Source of the DNA: Pseudomonadota bacterium
Lineage (GTDB): Bacteria; Pseudomonadota; Alphaproteobacteria; Rhizobiales; Hyphomicrobiaceae
Assembly: GCA_023390485.1 (NCBI GenBank)
Contig: JAEWCT010000299.1
Span: forward strand, 1-6,309
Length of the DNA: 6,309 nucleotides
Direction of reading: 5' to 3'
Program-made: the position numbers and the translations under genes
Part shown: positions 1-6,309 of the stretch, piece after piece
Layout of the letters: each line of letters opens with the position of its first letter
Numbering within the stretch: the first letter of the stretch is position 1
The notes under the pieces: model-generated
Told to the model about the DNA's origin: nothing
The model's input: the letters and a program-made list of their open reading frames with translations, nothing else
The model's database searches: none

Positions 1-814
1 CGGCTGCATCCGCATGACCAACGAGGACGTGCTCGATCTCTATCCTCGCGTGCCAGTTGGAACACGGGTCACGGTTACCTGGCAGCAGTTCTCGACGAAG
101 ACGATCTCTTCCGACGACAAGTATCCGCGCTATGGCGATGCTGATTCAAATCCGCGGGCAGCCTCCGCGGCACCGGCGTCGGCAAACGCGACATCTCAGT
201 CGTCGTCGGCATCGGCGTCTGCATCATCGGGCTCGTCGACCTATGAATATGGTGCATACGCTCGCAAAACGCAGAGCGCTAGCAGCCAGTCGAATGACGG
301 CGGCAACGATAATTTCTACTTCTGGGACGAGAAGCCCAAGAAGACTGCGTCTGCGTCGGAGGCCGCTCCGGATGCACAGGATCAAGCGTCTCATGACGCC
401 ACGAGGGATGACGACGATCAGGCCCTAGTGCCGAAGCCGTTCAACAAGAAGCAAGCGTCGGAGCCGTCGCTTCAGCAGAAGGACGCCGAAAGGGCGCCGG
501 TGTCGAAGCACAAGTCTGCCGAAGCGAAATCGGAAGCAAAGGCCGAGGCGGAACAGTCGGCCTCAGCCGAGCCTGCTTCGAAAAAGAAAGTGGCCGAGAC
601 GTCGAGCATGAAGAAGAAGGCAACGACAGCTTCCTCGCACGAGCCGCTGGCCGACCCGGTCATGAGCCCGGCGATGGCGGTTCCGGATCCGGTGAAGCCG
701 GCGGAAGTCTCAGGCTCTAGCAGGGAATCGGATGCGGGCAACCCGGCAACGAAGGCCTCGGCTGCGGATGCCGACGCGCTTCCCGTCCATAAGGCGGTCG
801 TTCAGGTTCAGTAA
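1..814 (+). CDS. L,D-transpeptidase (YkuD family), C-terminal part, with long disordered tail
   Basis: Seen: the frame is open from the first base. Its first full codons (2-13) read Gly-Cys-Ile-Arg, followed by MTNEDVLDLYPRVPVGTRV. This matches the end of the YkuD catalytic domain, whose active-site motif is S/T-H-G-C-I/V-R. The partial codon at base 1 ends in C, compatible with His. Cys at 5-7 would be the nucleophile. The start codon and most of the catalytic domain lie upstream, so the ATG at 14 is internal. Known: these periplasmic enzymes form 3-3 peptidoglycan crosslinks or attach proteins to peptidoglycan. After the domain (ending near base 85) come roughly 240 residues of low-complexity sequence. 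It is Ser/Ala-rich first, then has an acidic run (RDDDDQ) and Lys/Ala/Glu-rich stretches (KSEAKAEAEQ, SKKKVAET, MKKKAT), and ends VVQVQ. One aromatic island, NFYFWDEKPKK, lies at about 311-343. Inference: the tail is a disordered periplasmic or wall-binding extension. Family assignment is firm; substrate and exact role are unknown. Confidence 0.85.
   Translation, partial: GCIRMTNEDVLDLYPRVPVGTRVTVTWQQFSTKTISSDDKYPRYGDADSNPRAASAAPASANATSQSSSASASASSGSSTYEYGAYARKTQSASSQSNDGGNDNFYFWDEKPKKTASASEAAPDAQDQASHDATRDDDDQALVPKPFNKKQASEPSLQQKDAERAPVSKHKSAEAKSEAKAEAEQSASAEPASKKKVAETSSMKKKATTASSHEPLADPVMSPAMAVPDPVKPAEVSGSSRESDAGNPATKASAADADALPVHKAVVQVQ
194..238 (+). other. Ser/Ala low-complexity tract within the transpeptidase tail
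   Basis: This codes for SQSSSASASASSGSS. At the DNA level it is rich in TCG/GCG/GCA triplets and looks like a loose trinucleotide repeat. However, the serines use TCT, TCG and TCA and the alanines use GCA and GCG, so it is not a pure tandem repeat. The mixed codons suggest the protein composition is maintained rather than produced by recent repeat slippage (inference). Confidence 0.55.
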
Positions 815-845
815 CAGACGGCCGACCTGATTAACATGAGTTCGA

Positions 846-874
846 GGGCGGCCAGCGTGCCGCCCTTTTCTTTT
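846..874 (+). terminator. Rho-independent terminator after the L,D-transpeptidase gene
   Basis: A perfect 7-bp GC stem, GGGCGGC (846-852) with GCCGCCC (859-865), encloses a 6-base loop and is followed by TTTTCTTTT (866-874). It begins 31 bases after the transpeptidase stop codon, on the correct strand. This is a textbook intrinsic terminator and separates the transpeptidase transcript from lipA, so lipA should have its own promoter downstream of it. Confidence 0.88.
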
Positions 875-962
875 GAAAAACCGCATCGGCACCCGCGCAG
901 GCCCGCATGAAGGCGAACCCGCACGAAGGGGTCTCTGTTACATTCGCGCTGCAGCGGTTAGT
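875..962 (+). other. Leader region upstream of lipA (promoter expected, not identified)
   Basis: This short stretch lies between the terminator and the first ATG of lipA, so the lipA promoter should be here or overlap the lipA 5' end. I see no convincing -35/-10 pair, and no clear Shine-Dalgarno sequence at the proper distance from the ATG at 963. A purine run (GAAGGGG) near 925-931 is about 30 bases too far upstream. The lipA frame stays open through this stretch up to a TTG at 873, but that TTG lies inside the terminator T-tract and is not a plausible start. Confidence 0.3.
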
Positions 963-1958
963 ATGGCCGGAAGACATGCTTTCAACCTAACGACGCCATT
1001 GGTAACTTTGCTCGACATAACCGGCACGACGCCACGCCCGCGCCACCCTGAAAAAGTTGCGCACGCCGAAACGCCGTCGTTGCCGAAGCCACCCTGGTTG
1101 CGGGTCCGCGCCCCGGGCTCGCCAGGTTACGATCACACGCGAGCCATCGTTCGCGAACACAAGCTGCACACGGTCTGCGAGGAAGCCGCCTGTCCCAACA
1201 TCGGCGATTGCTGGCAAAAGCGGCACGCCACGATGATGATCATGGGCGGCGTATGCACGCGCGCCTGCGCTTTCTGCAACGTCGCAACCGGCCTGCCATC
1301 GGCCCTCGATCCTGACGAGCCGCGTCGCGTCGCCAAAGCCGTCGCGCGTCTGGAGCTTGAGCACGTGGTCGTAACCTCGGTCGACCGCGACGACTTGGCC
1401 GATGGCGGAGCCCGGCACTTTGCCGAAACCATCCGCGCGATTCGAGAGGCAGCCCCCGGTACGACGATCGAGGTCCTGACGCCGGACTTCCTGCGTAAGG
1501 ACGGCGCCCTTGAAACAGTGATTGCAGCGAAGCCCGACGTCTTCAACCACAACCTCGAAACGGTGCCGGCGCTCTATCTGCGCATTCGGCCGGGTGCACG
1601 CTACTTCCATTCACTGCGGCTCCTGCAGCGCGCCAAGGAACTCGACGCTCAGACCTTTACGAAATCCGGTATTATGGTGGGCCTCGGCGAAACGCGCGAC
1701 GAAGTCCTGCAAGTCATGGACGATCTCCGCTCCGCCGGCGTCGACTTCCTGACGATCGGCCAATACCTGCAACCGACGCGAAAGCACGCCGCCGTCGATC
1801 GCTACGTTTCGCCGGACGAGTTCGAAGGTCTTGCGCAAGCCGCCCGCGCAAAGGGATTTCTGCTCGTCGCGGCCTCGCCTTTCACACGGTCGTCATATCA
1901 TGCGGGCGATGATTTTCGTCGCCTTCAGGCCGCCCACCGCGAACGCGCATCGTCTTAA
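963..1958 (+). CDS. lipA: Lipoyl synthase LipA (radical SAM)
   Basis: LipA inserts two sulfur atoms at C6 and C8 of protein-bound octanoyl groups. This makes the lipoyl cofactor of pyruvate and 2-oxoglutarate dehydrogenases and the glycine cleavage H protein in the cytoplasm. Numbered from the ATG at 963 (331 residues), the auxiliary, sulfur-donating 4Fe-4S cluster motif CX4CX5C is at Cys72, Cys77 and Cys83 ([12 protein letters not shown]). The radical SAM motif CX3CX2C is at Cys98, Cys102 and Cys105 (CTRACAFC). The C-terminal RSSYH near 309-313 supplies the conserved serine ligand. [14 protein letters not shown] and [12 protein letters not shown] are LipA signatures, and length is normal. 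The start is uncertain: no Shine-Dalgarno is evident, and rhizobial LipA proteins as I recall them begin MVTV..D, aligning with TTG-GTA-ACT at 999 (319 residues). GLGETRDEV and QYLQPTRKH are intact. One small departure is HAGDDF, where HAD is usual. No lipB is adjacent; hyi follows after 27 bases. The function is near certain. Confidence 0.95.
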   Translation: MAGRHAFNLTTPLVTLLDITGTTPRPRHPEKVAHAETPSLPKPPWLRVRAPGSPGYDHTRAIVREHKLHTVCEEAACPNIGDCWQKRHATMMIMGGVCTRACAFCNVATGLPSALDPDEPRRVAKAVARLELEHVVVTSVDRDDLADGGARHFAETIRAIREAAPGTTIEVLTPDFLRKDGALETVIAAKPDVFNHNLETVPALYLRIRPGARYFHSLRLLQRAKELDAQTFTKSGIMVGLGETRDEVLQVMDDLRSAGVDFLTIGQYLQPTRKHAAVDRYVSPDEFEGLAQAARAKGFLLVAASPFTRSSYHAGDDFRRLQAAHRERASS

Positions 1959-1985
1959 TCGGTCACCTCGGCAAGCAGGACGGTC

Positions 1986-2780
1986 ATGCCAAAATTCGCG
2001 GCCAATCTATCGCTGCTGTTCAATGAGATGCCGTTTCTCGATCGCTTCGAAGCCGCCGCCGCCGCAGGCTTCGAAGGCGCCGAATTTCTTTTTCCATACG
2101 AGTTCGACGCCGACGATATCGCCGCCCGTCTGAAGGCAAACGGACTGCGTCAGGTGCTCTTCAATTTGCCCCCCGGCAACTGGGAGGCGGGCGAACGCGG
2201 CATCGCGATTTATCCGAACCTCGTCGGCGAATTCCGCGATAGCGTGGAGCGCGCGGTAAAATATGCAAAAGCTCTGGGCTGCACGCAGCTCCATTGCCTC
2301 GCCGGCATCGCACCCCATGGCGCCGATCACAGGACGATGCGCAAAACCTATGTCGAGAACTTACGCTTTGCCGCCAAGGTTCTGGCCGGCGAAGGCCTAA
2401 CGCTGCTGATCGAACCCATCAACACCCGCGACATGCCCGGTTACTTTCTCGATTCAACCGCCAAGGCCGCCGACATCATCGAAACGGTGGAAGCGGAAAA
2501 TCTGCGTCTTCAATACGACGTCTATCACATGCAGATCATGGAAGGGGATCTGACACCGACCATCGACAAGTACCGGAACATCATCGCCCATATCCAAATT
2601 GCGGACACGCCCGGCCGCCATCAGCCGGGCACCGGCGAGATCAACTATCCCTTCATATTCCGGCATCTTGACAGCATCGGCTACAAGGGATGGGTGGGCT
2701 GCGAATACAGACCGCTCGCCTCAACTTACGACAGCCTTGCGTGGTTCAGAGCCCTGAAATCGAAGTCACCGACAGCCTAG
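1986..2780 (+). CDS. hyi: Hydroxypyruvate isomerase family protein (TIM barrel)
   Basis: The 264-residue product resembles E. coli Hyi (about 258 residues) along its whole length. Shared blocks include ANLSLLFNE near residue 6, GFEGAEFLFPY near 28, NLPPGNWEAGERGIA near 60, LLIEPIN near 140, QYDVYHMQIMEG near 177, HIQIADTPGR near 202, GTGEINY near 215 and GWVGCEYRP near 235. Known: the family (xylose isomerase-like/AP endonuclease 2 TIM barrel) interconverts hydroxypyruvate and tartronate semialdehyde using a divalent metal. Glu143, Asp178, Gln204 and Glu240 are the expected metal/catalytic residues and are all present. AGGA at 1977-1980, five bases before the ATG, supports this start. Inference: it is likely co-transcribed with lipA and could link glyoxylate, glycerate or serine-type carbon metabolism. 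Related 2-oxo-tetronate isomerases (OtnI) are very similar, and no otnK/otnC, gcl or glxR is in view to decide. The family is firm; the substrate is less so. Confidence 0.88.
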   Translation: MPKFAANLSLLFNEMPFLDRFEAAAAAGFEGAEFLFPYEFDADDIAARLKANGLRQVLFNLPPGNWEAGERGIAIYPNLVGEFRDSVERAVKYAKALGCTQLHCLAGIAPHGADHRTMRKTYVENLRFAAKVLAGEGLTLLIEPINTRDMPGYFLDSTAKAADIIETVEAENLRLQYDVYHMQIMEGDLTPTIDKYRNIIAHIQIADTPGRHQPGTGEINYPFIFRHLDSIGYKGWVGCEYRPLASTYDSLAWFRALKSKSPTA

Positions 2781-2800
2781 CCATCGGCCCGTGTCGAGGT

Positions 2801-3730
2801 TCAATCGGTTGGCTCGGCAATGCCTTCCTTGACCACCTTCTCCGTCAACTCCGGCGTGCAGAGCGCGAGAAACCGGTAGGCGAAACCGCGCAAGAAGCGG
2901 CCGCGGCGCAGCGCGATGCGTGACGTCGATTTCGGAAAGAGGTGCGACGTGTCGAGCAGCGTCAAGCCCGCGTCGCGGTTCGCATTATAAGCCATGGAGC
3001 CGACGATGCCGATTCCAAGCCCGACTTCGACGTAGGTTTTGATGACGTCTGCGTCGAGCGCGACCATCACGATATCGAGCGCCAGATTGGCCTTAGCGAA
3101 AGTCGCATCGATTGCGGGCCGCCCCGTGAACCCCTCGTGATACGTAATGATCGGCCATTCCGCGATTTTTTCCAAGCTTACGGGCGTCTCGCTTTCGAGC
3201 GGATGCCCCTTCGGCACGACGACACCATGATGCCAGGAGTAGAATGGGAATGTCACATGCTCTGGGGTATCTTCCAGCGCTTCGGTAGCAATGCCGATGT
3301 CCGCTGTACCGTCGTTCAGCATCGCGGCAATTTCTTTCGGCGTTCCTTGGTGCAAGACAAGGTGCACGTTCGGAAACTCCCTGCGGAAAGCCGCGATCGG
3401 CCCCGGCAACGCGTAGCGCGCCTGCGTATGCGTCGTCGCAATGACGAGCTCGCCGCGATCCCGTCCGGCAAACTGATCGGCAAGCCGTTTGATGTTGGCG
3501 GTATCGAGCAGAATGCGATCGACGATCAGCGCCAGTTCCTTGCCGGGTTCGGTAAGCCCGAGAAGCCGCTTGCCACGGCGGACAAACAGTTCAACCCCCA
3601 GTTCGTCCTCGAGGTCCTTGATATGCTTGGAGACACCGGACTGCGACGTGTAGAGCGCATTGGCAACTTCGGTCAGATTGAAATTGCGGCGTAGCGTTTC
3701 GCGGATAATGCGAAGTTGTTGGAAATTCAC
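2801..3730 (-). CDS. cysB: CysB-type LysR transcriptional regulator of sulfur assimilation
   Basis: This 309-residue LysR regulator has a winged helix-turn-helix at about residues 1-60 ([13 protein letters not shown], then [19 protein letters not shown]) and a periplasmic-binding-like effector domain from about 93 onward. It matches E. coli CysB (324 residues) closely. [13 protein letters not shown] at 98-110 and IATEAL near 147-152 are near identical, as are EGFTGR near 199-204 and DADVIKTYV near 226-234. The CysB effector-pocket residues Thr100, Thr102, Gln103, Thr149, Trp166 and Thr202 occur at the same numbers. Known: CysB/Cbl proteins activate sulfate uptake and cysteine biosynthesis genes in response to N- or O-acetylserine, sulfate or APS. 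The start is GTG at 3730, overlapping the cysA stop by 4 bases. AAAGG sits 7 bases upstream. The protein ends about 15 residues before E. coli CysB. It could be a Cbl-like paralogue rather than the master CysB; sequence alone does not decide. Confidence 0.92.
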   Translation of the reverse strand: MNFQQLRIIRETLRRNFNLTEVANALYTSQSGVSKHIKDLEDELGVELFVRRGKRLLGLTEPGKELALIVDRILLDTANIKRLADQFAGRDRGELVIATTHTQARYALPGPIAAFRREFPNVHLVLHQGTPKEIAAMLNDGTADIGIATEALEDTPEHVTFPFYSWHHGVVVPKGHPLESETPVSLEKIAEWPIITYHEGFTGRPAIDATFAKANLALDIVMVALDADVIKTYVEVGLGIGIVGSMAYNANRDAGLTLLDTSHLFPKSTSRIALRRGRFLRGFAYRFLALCTPELTEKVVKEGIAEPTD

Positions 3731-3742
3731 GAAGCTGCCTTT
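3727..3742 (-). promoter_or_regulatory. Translational coupling site, cysA stop / cysB start
   Basis: On the minus strand, the Shine-Dalgarno-like AAAGG (3742-3738) lies inside the last codons of cysA. Seven bases later GTGA serves as cysB start (GTG, 3730-3728) and cysA stop (TGA, 3729-3727). The overlap indicates that ribosomes finishing cysA can reinitiate on cysB. It also supports the GTG start, which places MNFQQLR exactly where CysB proteins begin. Confidence 0.75.
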
Positions 3743-4821
3743 GTTGTGTTCTGAATTGGAAAGACGCTCAAGTGGCGTCCCCTGAGTTTTACGTGCTGAC
3801 CGGTCGACAATCCGAGCGATTGAACTTCCGTACCGGGAATCTCAACCTCGAAAAAGTCTTTTCGTCCCTCACGCGCGTCGCCATTGGCGACAAGTTCTAT
3901 CCGGGCGACGGAGCCGCTGCCAAGAATTCGATTGATGCTTGCGGATACCCCATCGGACTGCGTATCAGCAACGATTTCAGTATCGTGCGGACGGCTGAAG
4001 GCGATGACCTCCTGGCCGTCTTTGAAGCTTCCGGTCTCAAAGCGCAAGCGCTCATCGCCGACGCGGACGAATCCGCCGTCGACACGGCCGCGGAACTCGT
4101 TGACCGCTCCGATGAATCCGTAGGCGAAAGCTGTCGCGGGTTTCTCGTAGATCTCTCTCGGCGAGCCGATCTGCTCGACGTTGCCCTTGTTGACGAGAAC
4201 GATCCGGTCGGAAACTTCAAGTGCCTCCTCCTGGTCGTGCGTCACGAAGATCGACGAGATATGCAGCTCATCGTGCAGCGTTCGCAGCCAGCGCCGAAGC
4301 TCCTTGCGGACCTTGGCATCGAGTGCGCCGAAAGGCTCGTCGAGAAGCAGAACGCGCGGCTCGACGGCAAGCGCCCTCGCAAGCGCGATGCGCTGCCGCT
4401 GCCCGCCAGAAAGTTGCGACGGAAAGCGGTTCGCCACCCAGCCGAGCTGCACCAGATCGAGCAGACGCGTCACCTTGGCGCGAATTTCCTTTTCGCTCGG
4501 CCGCTCGCGGCGAGGGCGCACGCGCAGGCCGAACGCGATGTTCTCGAACACCGTCATATGTCGGAAGAGCGCGTAATGCTGAAACACGAAGCCAACGCGG
4601 CGCTGACGGACATCCTTGTCGGTCGCATCGATGCCGTCGAGCACGATGCGGCCCGAGTCGGGAAGCTCAAGGCCGGCAATCACCCGCAACAGCGTCGTCT
4701 TCCCGCAACCTGACGGGCCAAGAAGCGCCACGAGCTCGCCATCCGGAAAATTGAGAGAGACGTTATTCAGCGCCGTGAAGCTACCGAACGTCTTGCTGAC
4801 ATCAATGACCTCGATGCTCAT
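3727..4821 (-). CDS. cysA: Sulfate/thiosulfate ABC transporter ATP-binding protein CysA
   Basis: The 364-residue product matches the usual length of CysA (about 365). The nucleotide-binding domain occupies roughly residues 1-240. It has Walker [10 protein letters not shown] at 35-43, Q-loop Gln81 ([20 protein letters not shown] region), ABC signature LSGGQRQR at 137-144, Walker B VLLLDEP at 157-163, the D-loop GALD and the switch His195 (VTHDQEEA). A C-terminal regulatory, TOBE-like region follows (about 240-356), ending in [12 protein letters not shown]. CysA hydrolyses ATP on the cytoplasmic face to drive sulfate or thiosulfate import through CysT-Cys[17 protein letters not shown] and the cysT/cysW neighbours distinguish it from other CUT1/MalK-like ATPases. 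The ATG at 4821 follows the cysW stop by 5 bases. A purine-rich ribosome site (GAGGAATAGG) lies in the end of cysW. All catalytic motifs are intact. Confidence 0.96.
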   Translation of the reverse strand: MSIEVIDVSKTFGSFTALNNVSLNFPDGELVALLGPSGCGKTTLLRVIAGLELPDSGRIVLDGIDATDKDVRQRRVGFVFQHYALFRHMTVFENIAFGLRVRPRRERPSEKEIRAKVTRLLDLVQLGWVANRFPSQLSGGQRQRIALARALAVEPRVLLLDEPFGALDAKVRKELRRWLRTLHDELHISSIFVTHDQEEALEVSDRIVLVNKGNVEQIGSPREIYEKPATAFAYGFIGAVNEFRGRVDGGFVRVGDERLRFETGSFKDGQEVIAFSRPHDTEIVADTQSDGVSASINRILGSGSVARIELVANGDAREGRKDFFEVEIPGTEVQSLGLSTGQHVKLRGRHLSVFPIQNTTKAAS

Positions 4822-4826
4822 GAAAC

Positions 4827-5717
4827 CTATTCCTCAGCTACCGGATGGTGGTGGGCGCGCCACTCGACGTACGTTTTCAAGACCAGTGTTACGAGCGCGA
4901 GTAATGCCAGAAGCGATGCCACGGCAAAGGCGGCTGCGAACTGATATTCGTTGTAGAGAATCTCGACCTGCAGCGGCATCGTGTTGGTCTCGCCGCGGAT
5001 GTGGCCGGAGACGACCGACACCGCACCGAACTCGCCCATTGCGCGCGCGTTGCACAGGATGATTCCGTAAAGCAACGCCCATTTGATATTCGGAATGGTC
5101 ACGCGCCAGAACGTCTGGAAGCCGGAAGCGCCGAGCGAGATTGCCGCCTCCTCTTCATCGCGGCCTTGCGCCTGCATCAACGGAATGAGTTCGCGCGCGA
5201 TGAAGGGGAACGTGACGAACGTCGTCGCCAGGATGATGCCCGGCACGGCAAAGATGATTTTTATGTCGTGGTCGCGCAGCCAGGGGCCGAACCAGCCCTG
5301 CAGACCGAACACCAGAACGTAGATCAGGCCCGCAACCACCGGCGATACCGAGAACGGCAGATCGATGAGCGTGATCAGAAAATTTTTGCCGCGGAACTGG
5401 AACTTCGCGATTGCCCAGGCAGCCGCCAATCCGAAAAGCAAATTGAACGGAACCGACAGCGCCGCAGCCAGAAGCGTCAGCCGAATGGCCGACAGCGCAT
5501 CGGGCTCAACAAGCGCTGAAAAGTAGACGCCCGCCCCTTTGCGGAAGGCCTCGACGAATACCGCAATCAAGGGCAGCAGAAGGAACAGGGCGAAATAGGT
5601 GAGGCCCACGCCGACAATCAGATACCTGACCCACGCCGAATCTCGCGTCGCAGGATTGGCTTGGAACTTGCTGGCCGTATCGGGCCGCGCTTCGAATGTT
5701 GCAGCAACGCCAGCCAT
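4827..5717 (-). CDS. cysW: Sulfate/thiosulfate ABC transporter permease CysW
   Basis: This 296-residue inner-membrane permease (E. coli CysW about 291) forms the channel with CysT. A hydrophilic N-terminal stretch of about 30 residues precedes the first membrane segment (about 33-56). Further hydrophobic segments lie near 78-104, 113-138, 154-178, 213-235 and 261-281, for about six in all. The cytoplasmic EAA loop that docks on CysA is visible at about 187-210 ([17 protein letters not shown], then VTIPN). Typical CysW blocks include [15 protein letters not shown] (117-131), [30 protein letters not shown] (224-240) and [10 protein letters not shown]. The start is ATG at 5717, sharing one base with the cysT stop (TGATG). 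GGGGAGAG at 5732-5725, seven bases upstream, is a strong ribosome site. Substrate specificity (sulfate, thiosulfate or both) cannot be read from the permease. Confidence 0.95.
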   Translation of the reverse strand: MAGVAATFEARPDTASKFQANPATRDSAWVRYLIVGVGLTYFALFLLLPLIAVFVEAFRKGAGVYFSALVEPDALSAIRLTLLAAALSVPFNLLFGLAAAWAIAKFQFRGKNFLITLIDLPFSVSPVVAGLIYVLVFGLQGWFGPWLRDHDIKIIFAVPGIILATTFVTFPFIARELIPLMQAQGRDEEEAAISLGASGFQTFWRVTIPNIKWALLYGIILCNARAMGEFGAVSVVSGHIRGETNTMPLQVEILYNEYQFAAAFAVASLLALLALVTLVLKTYVEWRAHHHPVAEE

Positions 5718-6309
5718 CAGATCGCTCTCCCCGTGCGACGTGCAGTCCAGGCCTGCAGGCCGTTGATCAGGAGCAGCAGCAGGAACGAAATAACCAGCAT
5801 GACTGCGGCAACCGCCGTCGCGCCCTTGTAGTCGAATTGTTCGAGCTTCGTGATGATGATCAACGGCGTGATTTCCGAAACCATCGGAATATTGCCCGCG
5901 ATGAAGATCACCGAACCGTATTCTCCGACGGCACGCGCGAACGCCAGCGCGAATCCCGTGAGCAATGCCGGAAAGAGCGTCGGAAATACCACGCGCTGAA
6001 ACGCTTGCCAGCGCGTCGCCCCGAGGCTCGCCGCGGCTTCCTCATATTCGGTCTCGAGATCTTCAAGAACGGGTTGCACCGTTCTGACAACAAACGGCAA
6101 GCCGATGAACGTGAGTGCGACGAGCACCCCCGGAGGACCGAACGCGATCTTGATGCCAAGCGGTTCGAGCAGGCTGCCGACCCATCCGTTCTTCGCATAA
6201 ATCGCTGTCAGCGCAATGCCCGCGACGGCCGTTGGCAATGCAAAGGGAAGATCGATCAACGCATCGACGATCTTCCGGCCCGGAAACGGATATCGCGTCA
6301 GCCCCCAAG
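5717..6309 (-). CDS. cysT: Sulfate/thiosulfate ABC transporter permease CysT (CysU), 5' end missing
   Basis: The last 196 full codons are in view; the gene runs off the right edge, so start and promoter lie outside. A TTG codon at 6259 is internal. In-frame residues before it ([16 protein letters not shown]) continue the family sequence, corresponding to the VRYEFPGRR region of E. coli CysU. Recognisable blocks include [31 protein letters not shown], the EAA loop [16 protein letters not shown] that contacts Cys[13 protein letters not shown], and a last membrane helix ([15 protein letters not shown]) before the basic tail ARRTGRAI. Four or so membrane segments are visible. It pairs with CysW as the heterodimeric channel for sulfate/thiosulfate uptake and is the first operon gene visible. 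The sulfate-binding protein gene (sbp or cysP), if linked, would lie further right, outside the window. Confidence 0.95.
   Translation of the reverse strand, partial: WGLTRYPFPGRKIVDALIDLPFALPTAVAGIALTAIYAKNGWVGSLLEPLGIKIAFGPPGVLVALTFIGLPFVVRTVQPVLEDLETEYEEAAASLGATRWQAFQRVVFPTLFPALLTGFALAFARAVGEYGSVIFIAGNIPMVSEITPLIIITKLEQFDYKGATAVAAVMLVISFLLLLLINGLQAWTARRTGRAI

Noticed and set aside
194..238. TCG/GCG triplet repeat as a possible phase-variable microsatellite
   Set aside because: The units are mixed codons without a long uniform run, and slippage of triplets would not change the frame.
873..962. Extended lipA N-terminus starting at TTG 873
   Set aside because: The TTG lies within the T-tract of the terminator, so a transcript would not carry a usable ribosome site there. 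The added 30 residues do not look like any LipA N-terminus.
987..1610. Minus-strand open frame of 207 codons opposite lipA
   Set aside because: It overlaps the conserved core of LipA, including both cysteine motifs; the translation is Arg/Gly/Val-rich and looks like a shadow.
2942..3694. Plus-strand open frame of 250 codons opposite cysB
   Set aside because: It lies fully within the well-supported CysB coding sequence on the other strand; the product is charged and unlike any family I know, and it has no convincing ribosome site.
3772..4713. Long plus-strand open frame of 313 codons opposite cysA
   Set aside because: It is entirely antisense to a cysA gene with all ABC motifs intact. The translation is Arg/Leu/Ala-rich with no recognisable motif. 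Long antisense frames are expected in GC-rich coding DNA.
4221..4754. Second plus-strand frame opposite cysA, 177 codons
   Set aside because: It is very Arg/Ala/Pro-rich and overlaps both cysA and the other antisense frame; this is a composition artefact.
963..6309. A linked sulfur system joining LipA (sulfur insertion) with sulfate import
   Set aside because: The two blocks are convergent, on opposite strands and without shared control visible in the window. LipA draws sulfur from its iron-sulfur cluster, not directly from sulfate, so adjacency alone is not evidence.

Overview
The window looks like chromosomal DNA from an alphaproteobacterium, probably of the Hyphomicrobiales (rhizobia/Hyphomicrobium relatives). 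This rests on the fairly high GC content with GC-rich third positions, a lipoyl synthase whose N-terminal region (PRPRHPEK) resembles rhizobial LipA, and the general protein flavour. It is a family-level inference, since no rRNA or other taxonomic marker is present. There are no RNA genes, mobile elements, CRISPR arrays or long non-coding stretches; the longest gap without a gene is about 150 bases.

Layout on the plus strand: (1) positions 1-814 hold the C-terminal end of an L,D-transpeptidase. The window opens one base before the catalytic GCIR motif, and the domain is followed by about 240 residues of low-complexity Ala/Ser/Lys/Glu sequence. (2) A good rho-independent terminator lies at 846-874. 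(3) lipA (lipoyl synthase) ends at 1958. (4) hyi (hydroxypyruvate isomerase family) follows 27 bases later at 1986-2780 and is probably co-transcribed with lipA.

Layout on the minus strand, read from the right edge leftward: cysT (5' end outside the window), cysW, cysA and a cysB-type LysR regulator. This is a tight sulfate/thiosulfate import operon. The junctions are a 1-base overlap (cysT/cysW), a 5-base gap (cysW/cysA) and a 4-base overlap (cysA/cysB). The CysB-type regulator therefore appears to be made from the same message as the importer it probably controls. The hyi and cysB genes converge, with only 20 bases between their stop codons.

How the genes work together: CysT and CysW form the membrane channel and CysA is the ATPase. 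The periplasmic sulfate-binding protein is not in the window. CysB probably senses sulfur status. LipA uses sulfur from its own iron-sulfur cluster to make lipoyl cofactors for 2-oxoacid dehydrogenases and the glycine cleavage system. Hyi acts on hydroxypyruvate/tartronate semialdehyde. The two blocks look independent. I found no convincing new biological system; the most unusual items are the transpeptidase tail, the lipA start and lipA-hyi pairing, and the regulator coupled to the transporter operon.
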